Assembly (NCBI GenBank): GCA_016801885.1
Contig: CM028901.1
Coordinates: forward strand, 16,069,095-16,133,094
Direction of reading: 5' to 3'
Source of the DNA: Toxotes chatareus
Taxonomy: Eukaryota > Chordata > Actinopteri > Toxotidae
Length of the DNA stretch: 64,000 bases
Shown: positions 27,828-38,464 of the stretch, piece by piece
How positions within the stretch are numbered: position 1 is the first letter of the stretch
Layout of the letters: every line of letters starts with the position of its first letter
Notes under the pieces: generated by a model
The model's input: the letters and a program-made list of their open reading frames with translations, nothing else
Told to the model about the DNA's origin: nothing
The model's database searches: none
Position numbers and translations under genes: made by a program

Positions 27828-28361
27828 GAGGAACCCCGCAAAGGCAATTACTCTCACTGTGGGTGATTGTTGAAGTTAAAGTCACTGTGGGTAAAATTTA
27901 AAAATTTCAGCTTTGGTGCCTCTAAGCAGTAAAAACACACCACTAACTCCACCGTGGACCTGACCTAGGGAAACTGAGATGAATGGGCTCAAACTGACAG
28001 CAATTTTCATTTAGATTGTCTAATTTTTATGCTAACATAAACTTAAAGCTGCATTAATCAATATTTTTATATTGATAATGGATTAAATTACTGTTTGCCA
28101 TGTGAAAGGTGACCTTGTAGTGATAAACCCACAGCGAATAATCAGTGTCTTTCAGCTCATTGTTTTGGTTTTTAAGGCCCATAACTAGTAAGTTAACTGA
28201 TTTTGGCTGAGTGTCCTCAATGCTTCCAGCAGCTGGCACTTTATGTCAATAACAAAGCTCTGATAAATCCACTGTGCACAGCCTGCCTGCCTCCAAATGA
28301 CAGATCCACAGGGTTAGCCACTAGCATTTAGTTTCTAAAGAACCTGATATTTTTCACAAAA

Positions 28362-28822
28362 CTGTGTGGAGACCAAAAAAGAGCTAAGGATCCCTAGGGG
28401 CAGCAAAAACCTTGAGCTGCTACTCTGTCCGAAACACAACAAGAGCAACTGGGGTATCTGTTTACAGCACAGACCAAAAACATGTGGGGTAACAGGATTC
28501 ACCACATCACACCGGTTTGATAGAAAAAAAACAGCTTCAGCATCTCTTTCAAATGCCCATCAACAGCTGCTGTCTTCCACAGCTCTTGAAATCTGCACAA
28601 GCATCAGCTTTCATATTCCACATGTATGGTACATGTGTGGGTACATTATCTGAATCACCCACAGGAAAGGCAGACTCTGCCAGTAACCATGAAAACTCCT
28701 GCACATCCTACTTACTGCACATCCAGGAAATTAAAGATGCAAATACCATGACTGGCACTGAACTCACCATAAAAAGCATCAAAATTGGGGTGTGATATAA
28801 TTAAAATCTTGAGGATTGCAAG
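28362..28822 (+). repeat. Dispersed repeat, copy B of a family present at least twice here
   Basis: Two blocks match the copy near 55015-55682. Block 28413-28484 (GAGCTGCTACTCTGTCCGAA, then ATCTGTTTACAGCACAGACC) matches 55015-55086, and block 28776-28820 (CATCAAAATTGGGGTGTGAT then AAAATCTTGAGGATTGC) matches 55635-55678. The spacing differs (about 290 versus 550 bases), so one copy has gained or lost sequence. Its head matches 25998 as well. The two overlapping open frames here (28366-28653 and 28517-28795) belong to the repeat and have no known domain. I do not recognise the family by name. Confidence 0.6.
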
Positions 28823-28829
28823 TTTAAGC

Positions 28830-30960
28830 TAACAAAATATATATTATGACAATTCTACACACAGGGGATTTAAAAGCCTGGATTTTATACTCATTAATTG
28901 ATAGGTTAGACTGAGGAGGAGTGAGATCTGGAATCTTTTACTTGGGCTGAAGATCGTAAGCTTAAGAGGACGATGATGAATACTAACTGAGTTCAGCCAC
29001 TTTTTCATTTATCACATCATGACTGGCTGCATGCTAAGACACATTTTCCTGAGCTCCCTTTCACATCCTTCTCTATTACCTGGTTTAGAGCAAGTCATAC
29101 AGAGGAAACCTCTGCACCTTGCAAATGCTTGATTTGAATGCATAGCTGAATACTAAAAATATACTCCGCCACTCAGTGCCTGAACAAATTACCCCATGTC
29201 AGATCTCTTTTTTTCTGTGAATGATTCACAGCTATTTCTTTTTATTCACATTCTCAGTTAAAAAGGCAATAATGCACATTTTCTGAGAACATAAAGGAAT
29301 CATATAGAGTCCCATCTTCCCATAAAAATGGGTTGTTGTTTTTTTGGTCCTTAAACTGGCACTTAAGCCACACTTCTTGGACACTGTTCCAAGCATGAAA
29401 ATGTCATATTGCTTGATAGCTGAATAACTACCATCAACTTTTAATTAAAGAGATGAGGGAAACTATGATGTATATTTTAGACCTAATTAGCACGCCGACT
29501 CAGGGGAGTGAAGTGATTAGATGAGTAAAGACTCCCCATGGATGCTGCAGCTGAGCACACATACAAACGCAGACACATACACACACACACACACGCACAC
29601 TAGCATTCTGAGGGCGTCTGCACTTGGACTCCTAGTCTAGCAGCACTTAAAGCGATATTTCACTTTGCTGTGACATTTTCATTTTCCAGTGTGCAGTAAT
29701 AGTTTTATATTCACCTTCAGCGTTTAAGGCTTTATCCCACCTTTCTTTCTCAATAATTGGAGTCAAGCAAAATTATCTACTGAAGGGAAAAAAGACGGAA
29801 AACATACACACAGTACTATCAATAACAATAACACCACAGAGCTGTTATGTGTTACAGCGGAAGCTTTCAGGGCTCCTATTAGCAAAGTGGTCACACCGTG
29901 AATAAAAGGGCAAGCGAGGGATGTCAGCCACTTGCCAAGGCCTCAGTAATCTCAACTGAATGGCAGAGAATGAAACAGTATTCGATTTTCCACTGCCATC
30001 ACAAAGCATCATGGTCCACAGGAGCGCCCACTTTGACCAATTACAAAACAGCATTTCTGTATATTGTGGATATCCTGCTTAGAGAACACTGTATTCAACA
30101 GTGACTTCAAGCATGGACGCACCTGCCACTGAAACAGACACAAAGTCAGGTGCTGTGTCACGCAGCACCTGAAACTGGAAGCAGCATGAGCAGTGCAGCG
30201 GCATTGCTGTCAGTAACTGGCTGAACAAAATAAAGTCAGAGATGAAGGAGATTTTCTTCTCTTTTTGACACATGGTCATGTCAGGCAAACACTTTCATCA
30301 TCTATCATCTGCTTGATGTTTTTCTGTCTCATCGAGCTGCACGTGCCAGTATATTATTTTAGCTGCTGTGCTTACGTTTAACCTGTGCACAACCTCTGTG
30401 ACTCTCTTTTTTCCCCGGAGCAGTGCTTTAACGGTGTGTATCTGAGGATGACCTCCTGCAGAGACACCACATTTTCAAGTTCACAGAGGTATCAGCCTCC
30501 AACAGCCTCTTTCGTTTGCCTGCAGAGGGAGAGTCTGTGATGTTAGCTGCTTAAAGTATCTATTGGGATACAGTATAACACATCTTAACACCTCTGACGA
30601 GGGCATTTCTCCATCTCTGGAGCGATAAATTATTTCATCATAAGATGAGGTGCCAACCTCACTAAAGCCTCTGGATCGTATGTCCCATCTCGAAAACCCC
30701 TCCAACCTCTGCTCCTGCCAAATAGCTCCTCTAGGCCCACATCCATCTCACAAGCCTCACTCACTGCAGCTCCAGGTTGCTCTGATGGTGCTCGTGCAGT
30801 CTTTCATCCGATCCCCCCAGCTCCACAGATGAGCTTTCCTGGGAGAAAAGGATGATAAAAGAGAACCAGCATTTTAAGAATGCCGTCCTCTCACTCTCAG
30901 AATGAACAGCAAGTCCAACCTCGAGGTGGATGGACTACAGCAGCAGAGACCATGTCAGGC
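28830..30960. other. Intergenic, no gene recognised
   Basis: Noncoding sequence with a CA microsatellite at about 29578-29594. Short opposing frames at 29845-30104 and 30079-30288 have no domain. A perfect 10-bp hairpin lies at 30146-30172. The segment 30480-30860 is comparatively GC-balanced and carries opposing open frames of 60 to 75 codons without any recognisable motif. Confidence 0.5.
30146..30172. repeat. Perfect 10-bp inverted repeat
   Basis: TCAGGTGCTG and CAGCACCTGA pair perfectly around TGTCACG. This is GC-richer and more stable than the other short hairpins, but the surrounding bases do not extend the stem to miRNA-precursor length. Confidence 0.75.
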
Positions 30961-30964
30961 TCCA

Positions 30965-31060
30965 GTCCTGTCAGCCAAGAACAGAGATCAGAGGCTGCAG
31001 AGGACACAGGCTCACTAACACTGGAGAGATGGATCTGGATTTCTGCATCTTACTGCATTT
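30965..31060 (+). mobile_element. Tc1-like transposase fragment (relic)
   Basis: Reads like the same Tc1-family segment as 3146-3225: GTCAGCCAAGAACAGAGATC, then GAGGCTGCAGAGGACACAGG, then CTCACTAACACTGG, followed by GGATCTGGATTTCTGC, which resembles the usual TCTGATGARTCYCGATTTCTGC that encodes the second catalytic Asp region. Two overlapping open frames cover it (30880-31119 and 30930-31226), but the transposase-like reading switches frame, so it is a dead fragment. Neither terminal repeat is visible. Confidence 0.55.
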
Positions 31061-31064
31061 ATGG

Positions 31065-34000
31065 CCTCCATCAAAATGTGCCCTGTTCTACTCATCTGAC
31101 CCCCATAGACCAGCAATGAGCAGTGAGACAATTTTTCCCAGCTACATCAGAAGACTATGGATCGAGTCAAGCTTCTTTAACAGCACACATTTTAATTTTG
31201 GTAAGGCCTCAATTACTTTATCTTAAATATCACACTGGCTTTCATTTCCCAGATATATCATTTAATTTAGTTGGCCTTTAATGCACGACTGTCCTTCATA
31301 ATTGTCTACCTTTTACATAGCTAGCGGGCTCAACTGTTTTGTTCTAACTCAACAATATAATTTTGTGGGAATCTGACTGCGCTGTTCATTCAAGGATGTA
31401 TTCCTTAAAGGGTTTTAAAGCCCTAAAGAACCCATTGCAGTAAAATACCAATGTAATAAAATCAAACATTTGTCCTCTTTATATCTGCTGTATGTAACCG
31501 TTTTAGAGCTCAGTGTTTTCAGGAAATTGCTCATAAAGCCCAAATGCTCTTTACAATGTGAGGCATATCCTAACAAATCCCTGATGGTTTTTTTAGTCCT
31601 GCTTCAGCAGCACAGGTGGAGAGATGACATGAGAGCACCTACTCGCATCTGCTCGTCTCCTGTGGAGCAGCGACAGTACGGCTGTGGTTACTGAGTGCAA
31701 AATAAAACTTTAAAATCTCTCCCAGAGGATTGTTATGTTTGCTGGAGACAGCTCAATGTTGTTTCAAAGTCTGACTTAAACTCTTCAACCCCTCCAGACC
31801 CACCACTGAGTCCATCAATACAAATGCACACTGCATGTCCAAGCACTGTACCCACACAACTTCATTTAAATTTCTAGTCAAGTTAACAAAGTTACCAAAG
31901 AAGCCCAATAAGTCAGGTTGAATCTGCCAAACTAGAAAAGATCTGGAACAAGTATATAGTAAATATACAATATACGTGATACTGTCATTATGTTCTTTAA
32001 CATGAGCCTCTAGGGGAAAATCAATGAGCCTGATAACCACGTCTTTACAGCAATCGACAGAATAACTGAGGCAGTTCTGCCTTACTGCACACTGCAAAAC
32101 TTTGTCAAGATCTTCTGTTAATGACTTTGGATGATTATGTGGAGCTCTTGTTGCCCAAAGGCTGGGAACTTGAACAGCAGCAACACAGGAAGGGAGGAAA
32201 AACTAGACAATAAAGATTTTACACAGTGGTACAAATCTGATGAGTCAGCCTGCAATGCAACAGAAATGACTGGTACGTCAATGTTACAGCAAAATGTTAG
32301 AACATTGTTGTCAAGCAACTTACTGTAGAAGCCTTTACACAGTTTTTATCTTCCTCATACAGCAGAACACAGAGTGCAGTGCAGTACCTGCTCTTAAGAT
32401 CAGTTAAATGATGATGATGACAATGTTTTAAACCACGAACTCACAACACACTCACTCCTATTTAACACATACTGTGTAATCATGTTTTGATCATAGATAA
32501 TTCGGGACCTAAGCTTACATTATAACTATTTTGTGGTTGTATGCACAGAAGCAGAGAAGAGTTTGTCTACATTTATCATTATATACAATACATACATTAT
32601 ACATACTGTAGTATAGGACTGCCAGTTTTTATTTGAAATTCAAACTTTTGTTCTAATGCTCAGATTGAATCTTCTCTGAGTGCAACAGATTTCTTGAAGT
32701 AGTTTTTCCTTGTGGTCCAACAGAGGGCATTCTTAAAATTCACCATCAACTCGACCTATTGTATTCATTATCGACCTATCAGTAAATGAAGCTAATAAAT
32801 AAAAATGGAGGACAACAGCAGGCAGAGCCGTGCTGATTGGAATCATCTTTTCGCCGCGCTCGTCTTCAGGACCCTTGCCAGAAGATTGTGAAAAGGTCAT
32901 CACTGAAAAAATGCAAGATTTATATGGGAGCGAGGTGCATTGAGAAGCTTCAGTGAACAGGGTCAGAAATTGGTGTTGACAGTGCACATCTGACACCTTA
33001 ATGTTGATGATTCCTGAACAGCTACAATTTCAGCGATGCATCTGCACTTATTCTGCACAATTTAGCCAGGATGACTTGGAGCTCCCCTTCAATTCAATCA
33101 GGGCATCAGGCAGCGATTTCAGAAGTTTATAAACTGTCTTTTGAAAAGACCAAATATCTATATTAAGTGTTGCACTTCAGGTAACGTGGCAGCACAGGGT
33201 GGCAAGGCCATGTCCCTATCTGCTGCTGAGACGTCCTCTGCTCTAGTAACAGAAGAAATAGAGGAGCTTCCATCACCTCATGTTAACATCTCTACAACTG
33301 TGTGTGACCATAGCTACCGTCCAACTCAACTGGGTGGCCCTGGGGACGATGCCCGTGTGTACATATCATATTTGCCAGGGGGCAAGCCATCAGAGTGTCC
33401 TTGATCAGTGAGTTTGGTTCAGAGGATGTTTTTTTTCTCAAGACGTACATTCAGGAAACACAGTTTGGAACTGACAACAATGATTTTTTTATGTGTTGTT
33501 ATTACTTTTTTTTTTTTCACAAACTAATGCTGCACCACACTGTCAAACTGAACACTGTCAAGTTACGGAGCAGCAACTCATAAAAAATAAAAAATAACAA
33601 TAAAAAAAAGCTGTGCAAAACAGTTCTGTTGCAAGGCCTTTAGCTCCCATCCCCCCATTTTGTGAAAGAGCATAACTTACAAAATGCTGAAACTTGCACA
33701 TCAGGTAGAGCCTGCAGCTGTTTCTTTTTTTTTTCTTTTCACAGCTATTTTCCTTATTTTCTTTCTGTCTCTCAGGAGAAGGACAAACCATAATTACCAT
33801 AATAACCATCATTTCATGAAATCTCAAATGGCCTCTGAGTGTTGCACAGTGTCAGTCCACTGTGTTGTTTGGTGTTAATATATTTTGCTTTTCATTCCAT
33901 ATATTTAAGTGGAAAAGTAAAGTCCTTCAGTTTTTTTACAGGTCAAAGTGTTTTATCCACTGAGTCATCCAAGGAATATAGCTACACAATATACGCAACA

Positions 34001-34355
34001 TTATTATATTTATATTTGTCGTATGTACGTATATTATGCTATTATTATTATTATATTATTTTATTGTATTATACTGTCATATTATAAGGTTATTGTACTA
34101 CATATGCTATTATACTATTCATTACTGACTATAGTATACTACTATTTATGCTACATGTATTAGTTACTCTTATTAATCTTTTATTATTATAGCTTCACAC
34201 TACACCTTACTTATAGACTATTAATAATACTATTAATAATACTATCATATAATACTGTACTATACTGTATATTGTTGTAGTACTACAACATCGTACTACA
34301 CTTGTCTTGTGTTCCATACAATTTGCACTAAATTCTTACTATTTTACCAAATAAA
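31065..34355. other. Intergenic; includes an unclassified open frame and an AT-rich block
   Basis: Mostly unique noncoding sequence. A plus-strand frame at 33141-33404 (87 codons) has coding-like composition in its second half (for example residues ...EEIEELPSPHVN...) but no domain I recognise. It lies about 1.2 kb upstream of the hAT relic and could be its eroded 5' part or nothing. From about 33960 to 34310 the sequence becomes a TATTA/TACTATA-rich low-complexity block. T tracts occur near 33507-33519 and 33721-33733. Confidence 0.45.
33960..34310. repeat. AT-rich low-complexity block (TATTA/ACTATA-rich)
   Basis: Almost pure A/T with irregular TATTAT, ATACTATA and TACTA units. The open frames through it, rich in Tyr, Ile and Leu, are artefacts of composition. 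It immediately precedes the hAT-derived region. Confidence 0.85.
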
Positions 34356-34373
34356 TATGTAAATATGTGACAC

Positions 34374-34412
34374 CTGAATTTCTCCCCTGGAGCTCAATAA
34401 AGGTGTATTGTA
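34374..34412 (+). repeat. Possible retroposon 3' tail motif
   Basis: CCTGAATTTCTCCCCTGGAG then CTCAATAAAGGTGTATTG resembles the GAATTTCCCCTYGGGATCAATAAAG motif that ends many fish LINE-like insertions and some 3' UTRs. Only the tail is recognisable. Confidence 0.35.
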
Positions 34413-34559
34413 CATTAAATATTAACATTAAATATAAACATATAAACATTAAATACAAATGTCCACAGCTGTGGACATTACATACACTCAAACCCAACTG
34501 CTGACATGTGACACTCTAAAATATATGTGTTAATTCAGAAGCACACAGAGAAGTCCAAG

Positions 34560-36180
34560 CCAAACAACCAACCAAACCAATGGCAATGCCCACTGCAGAG
34601 CACTGTTCCATTATTTCATGTGACCACATTGGTCAGGCATGTACGGCTGCTCTTGCTGATTCCAGTGCAGCCCAAAATTTTCCGATGCACTGTAGGAAGT
34701 GTAGTGAAAAGATCAATGATGTGTTGGCACCGTATTTTCTTAAAAAACTGGTGGTTGATTTTGGTGACAGCAAATACAGCCTCATGCTTGATGAATGCAC
34801 CAAACTAAGTGTCTCAAAGTACCTAGAGATGGTAATTTAGTGTTTTAGTCAGGAAAAGGGAAATGCGGCGGCCACTTATCTAGGCCTTCTTGAGCTGGAG
34901 GGAGGGGATACTACATCAACAGCCAGAGCAGTGCTAGCTTTTCTTGGGAAGTGTGGCCTCAAGAGGGAAAGGCTTGGCATTGGCACAGATAATGCATCTG
35001 TGATGACAGGAGTGTACAATGGCATGCCAGATTTTGGAGGGAGGAGAGCAACTTAAAACATCTGCTCCTCATCCGCTGTGTGTGTCACTCATTACAGTTA
35101 GCTGTAAGCACTTCCTCCAAAAATACACCTCCACATCGTGTGCAGTTCCCTGTTAGAGAAGCCTGTAATTGCTTCTCAATCTCACCAAAGTGCAGAGAGG
35201 TATACAAGGCTGTCTATGAGACAATAAAGTGTGGGGAGATAACTAAGGTCTGTGCCACATGCTGACTTTCCATGGAGCCTGCTGAATCGGTGGGAGGAAG
35301 GAAAAACGCAGCCTCACCATAGCAGGTGAACAGCGCTGCATGGCAGATGTTCTACATTCCATGTACAGTGACCCACAGAACCTCCTTTACCTCACACTCT
35401 TTAAAAAAAAAATCTATAATTAGTAAGGTACAGTCTGCTGCTGGAGCGTTTGAGGGGGAGCAGACAGATCTGCTCAAGCTGCTTGACTGTTTAATGAGGC
35501 TTATAAAGTCTGTCTGCAGCAGAGTCGTTAACCCAGTGGCTAAAACTGATGTGCTCAAAGAGCCAGTAGACAGACACATCTCTCCCAAGCCATACCTGGC
35601 TATGTCTACTAGACCAGGGCAGCACAGGTGAGCCTCTCTCCTGAGGAGGAGGGTCTGGTGCCAAGGAGATGTGTGAGCTACACCATCAAACGAACAGCAA
35701 GACTGGCCAGATAACGTGGAGCTATTGTACACATTACAGCAAAACAAGAGCCTGGAAGACATGACAAAACTTAGGAGACTTCTAGGATATTACCCAGTGG
35801 TAAGTGACAACATTATTATAATCAGTGGAGGTCTATTCGCCTTCTCCTATTAGCAGGAGGAAACAACAAACAGTGATGCATTCTGGGCTGAGGTGAAGAG
35901 GCACAGAGATGCAGCAGATATAAACCCATATGAAGATTTGGTTTCTGCCGCAGTTTCTGTCCTCCCTCTCCCCCCACACTCAAATGCTGGGGTGAAGAGA
36001 CTGTTCAGTAAAATGGGTGTCATTAAAAACAAACTTGTGAATCGTACGTCCCTCCAGACCCTCAGCTCTGTTCTATATGTTAGACAGGGTTTGAGGCTGG
36101 CTGGAGATGTATGCTATGAGCAGAATCTGACAGATAAGGTGCTGCAGCTCTTTGGCATTTCAGCTGCCTCTTAATTTAAG
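34560..36180 (+). pseudogene. hAT-superfamily transposase pseudogene
   Basis: Conceptual reading recovers ordered hAT transposase landmarks across about 1.6 kb. From 34580: LAPYFLKKLVVDFGDSKYS then LMLDEC (RNase H-fold start, first catalytic Asp region). From 34902: TYLGLLELE, then LGIGTDNASVMTGVYNGM. From about 35052: LLIRCVCHSLQLAVS. From 35355: MYSDPQNLLYLTLFKKK. At the C terminus: PHSNAGVKRLFSKMGVIKNK, the hAT dimerisation motif, with the stop at 36172-36174. The frame is broken by a TAG at 34838-34840 and a frame change near 35045-35055, plus further shifts up to about 35640. The N-terminal zinc finger is not identified and no terminal inverted repeats or 8-bp target duplication were found. 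The copy is therefore inactive. Domesticated hAT-derived genes exist in vertebrates, but the stops and shifts argue against that here. Confidence 0.85.
35800..35856 (+). other. Putative very short intron within the hAT relic
   Basis: The reading LEDMTKLRRLLGYYPV stops making sense at GTAAGT (35800-35805). It resumes in the same frame at GAGGAAACAACAAACAGTGA (from 35857) after TTCTCCTATTAGCAG. Removing 57 bases keeps the frame and avoids the TAG at 35851-35853. The donor is consensus and the acceptor has a pyrimidine-rich lead. A 57-base insertion would look similar, and 57 bases is below the usual vertebrate intron length. Confidence 0.4.
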
Positions 36181-36184
36181 TCAT

Positions 36185-37016
36185 GTCCTGGAGCAGATTC
36201 TAGCTCTTCCTCTGCAGGAAGAGCACTGAGGGTATGGATCTCATCACCCGCATGGAGTGATCTGGAATCAGATCAGAATCACAAACAGGTTTACAGTATT
36301 GTTAAATTATCCCCCCCCACACACACACAAAAAAAAAAAAACAGCTGACAGTAGGAAAAATGCAAATATGACAGCATCTAGCAACATGAGGAGGCTTTAG
36401 CTACTTTCCACTGAAAGTAGCTGGCAACACTGTTCATGCAGGGCACACAGAGAGGGGCTGGTAAAGAGGCAGGATCAGTAAAAACCTTTATGGATTTTTT
36501 GACGGTCCACAGGACGACCAATGTGGCAGCACACAACCTGATGACCAGTCTCACTGTGAAGTGCCTGGAGCATGCTGCTAACTGTTAAAACTAAACACGA
36601 GACGCCACCTTGCAAATGGGATCACACCAGCCATGATGCCAGTCAATATGTTGACATTCTGACCCCTGAGTTCTGAGCAGTCATGACTCCATGATTACAT
36701 GAGCACTCAATGGTTGGACCACACCCATCTTTCATGGTGACAAGCACAGACAGATGAATAAACGCCTGGCAAATTACTGGAAAGCACCTCTGTTTATAGT
36801 TCACACTGCAGTAGGTGATCAAGATCGCAAACACACACACACACACACACACAGAGATACAGACAAGGTGAAAAGAATACCAGCCACATGCTGTTGTGGC
36901 TTGTGAAAACTGTCATCACAAACAAAGCATTATTTAATTACATTTAATAAACAGCATTTTCTTAATAATCACTGAAAATCAACAGGGGGAGGTGCAGAGA
37001 AACAACTGCAGCTCTT

Positions 37017-37073
<57 letters not shown>

Positions 37074-38145
37074 GTCTGTGGATTGCTACAATAGGTGGAA
37101 AATTAATTTGGGGCCAAAATTTAGATCCACAAAAAGCAAAAAGGCAAAGAAACTGAAGTGTAGTGTTCTGTCTATCCATCTCCTCCTCTGGGTTTTAATA
37201 CTGTCACAGTGCAGCACTGACACACAACAAACAGAGCTGTCCATGGTTCTGAAACAACTGCTTAGCAACAGATTTTGTCTACCATTGATACACTCCTCTC
37301 TTGTAGCAGGTCTAGGTCTAGCAGCAATTATAGCCCAACTATAGAGACAAAACTTTATTTTGTACTCCTTGTAGATCACATTCACTTGAATATAAAACAA
37401 CCCACTGAAACTGGTTGAGAAATGTAAACATTATAGCGATTTTTATCCAGAAAGACCACAGCTGTTTACTTGTAGTTGTTTACAGGCCAGTCCTCCGCAG
37501 GTGAATATGACAGACATTTTGACATATCGCAGCAACAGGTGAAGCAGCCGATGTGCTGTCTACGGATATATGGTTGCACACCAGAATTAATCGAAAGAAC
37601 AGTAACATACTGTTTGTCACTTTGCGTATTCAAGCAGTCAGCCTCAAGTTGAGCTTCTGAGCTCCCATGACACTGTAATATTAGGAGCTGATCAAAGCTG
37701 ATATATATTTGAAACAGTTTGTGAAGTGTGATGGGAAAATATGTCAGAAATGTATAATCTTGACCATGGACAGATGGTGAGGATCTCAATTTCAGTGCTT
37801 CATTTTTCAGCAAGAATAAGATTACAAAGGCCTCCTATTGTCCAAGGACAGGACCAGATAACGGGGGATCAAGCCCTTTGTCTCTATAAACAGGACAATG
37901 GCATTCCTCCTGTTCTTGGCTCATTTATATATCTGCTGTGTGAGATCGCTGTGAGTTCATTTGCAAATGCTGAATTAAACTTGCAGAAAGACAGGAACTG
38001 ATTGTGTTTTTTCAACAGTAGACTAAAATATAAAATCTCACCAGCAAGCTATCATCTCTGCGGGCGCAGTTCAGTGTAAACACGTTATGTTTGCGTGCAA
38101 GCTGTTCACAATGAGTCACAAAAAGAAAGTGTTTCAGTGACATAC
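36185..38145. other. Intergenic, no gene recognised
   Basis: Noncoding DNA after the hAT relic, with a C8/CA/A13 tract at about 36310-36341, a CA run at 36831-36854 and a long (CT)n array at 37018-37069. Open frames running through the CT array are artefacts. A minus-strand frame at 37466-37813 (115 codons) shows no known domain. Nothing else can be supported. Confidence 0.5.
37018..37069. repeat. (CT)n microsatellite
   Basis: About 26 uninterrupted CT units end in TGTCTGTCTG. Highly likely to be length-polymorphic. It generates spurious Ser-Leu and Arg-Glu repeat frames. Confidence 0.97.
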
Positions 38146-38149
38146 TTAA

Positions 38150-38460
38150 AGTTTGGGGTTCTGAATCAACACACTGGCCCAGTAAAGTTGACTGCCCGTC
38201 CTTCTGTAGCAGCATAACCGACAACGCTGGCCAGCCAGCCTTCGCTCTGTGGGCATGCTCTGGTGCTGGATCACGCTGAACCTGGAACTGAGGCCAGGAG
38301 CAGAGTTCTGTTTTTGGAAATCTGGGCTTTTGTCTTAGATGGAGCATTTTAAAATAGCTTATCCTCAAGTTTTGGATCTTTGGCCATATCTAACATGAAC
38401 ATCCAGCAGCATATAAATGAAAGAAAATAAAAAAAGCACACTATGTCCCCTTTAAAGTTG
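38150..38460. repeat. Possible dispersed repeat ending in ACTATGTCCCCTTTAAA
   Basis: The end AAAAAAAGCACACTATGTCC then CCTTTAAAG resembles the ...GCATAATATGTCCCCTTTAA end of a repeat family common in spiny-rayed fish, and the GC-richer body (CTCTGTGGGCATGCTCTGGT) is compatible with it. The start is not defined. The minus-strand open frame 38012-38368 runs through this stretch and has no domain. Confidence 0.35.
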
Positions 38461-38464
38461 CTGA

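Larger units (their letters stand above)
26205..28355. other. Intergenic, no gene recognised
   Basis: Unique-looking sequence with an A tract at 27160-27172. The plus-strand open frame at 26871-27155 has no domain. Two perfect hairpins lie close together at 27677-27704 and 27801-27827 (listed separately). No gene is supportable. Confidence 0.5.

Noticed and set aside
30146..30172. miRNA precursor
   Set aside because: The stem is only 10 bp and flanking bases do not continue pairing.
33839..34163. Tyr/Ile/Leu-rich open frames
   Set aside because: Produced by the TATTA-rich low-complexity block.
37015..37344. Open frame with a Ser-Leu repeat start
   Set aside because: An artefact of the (CT)n microsatellite.
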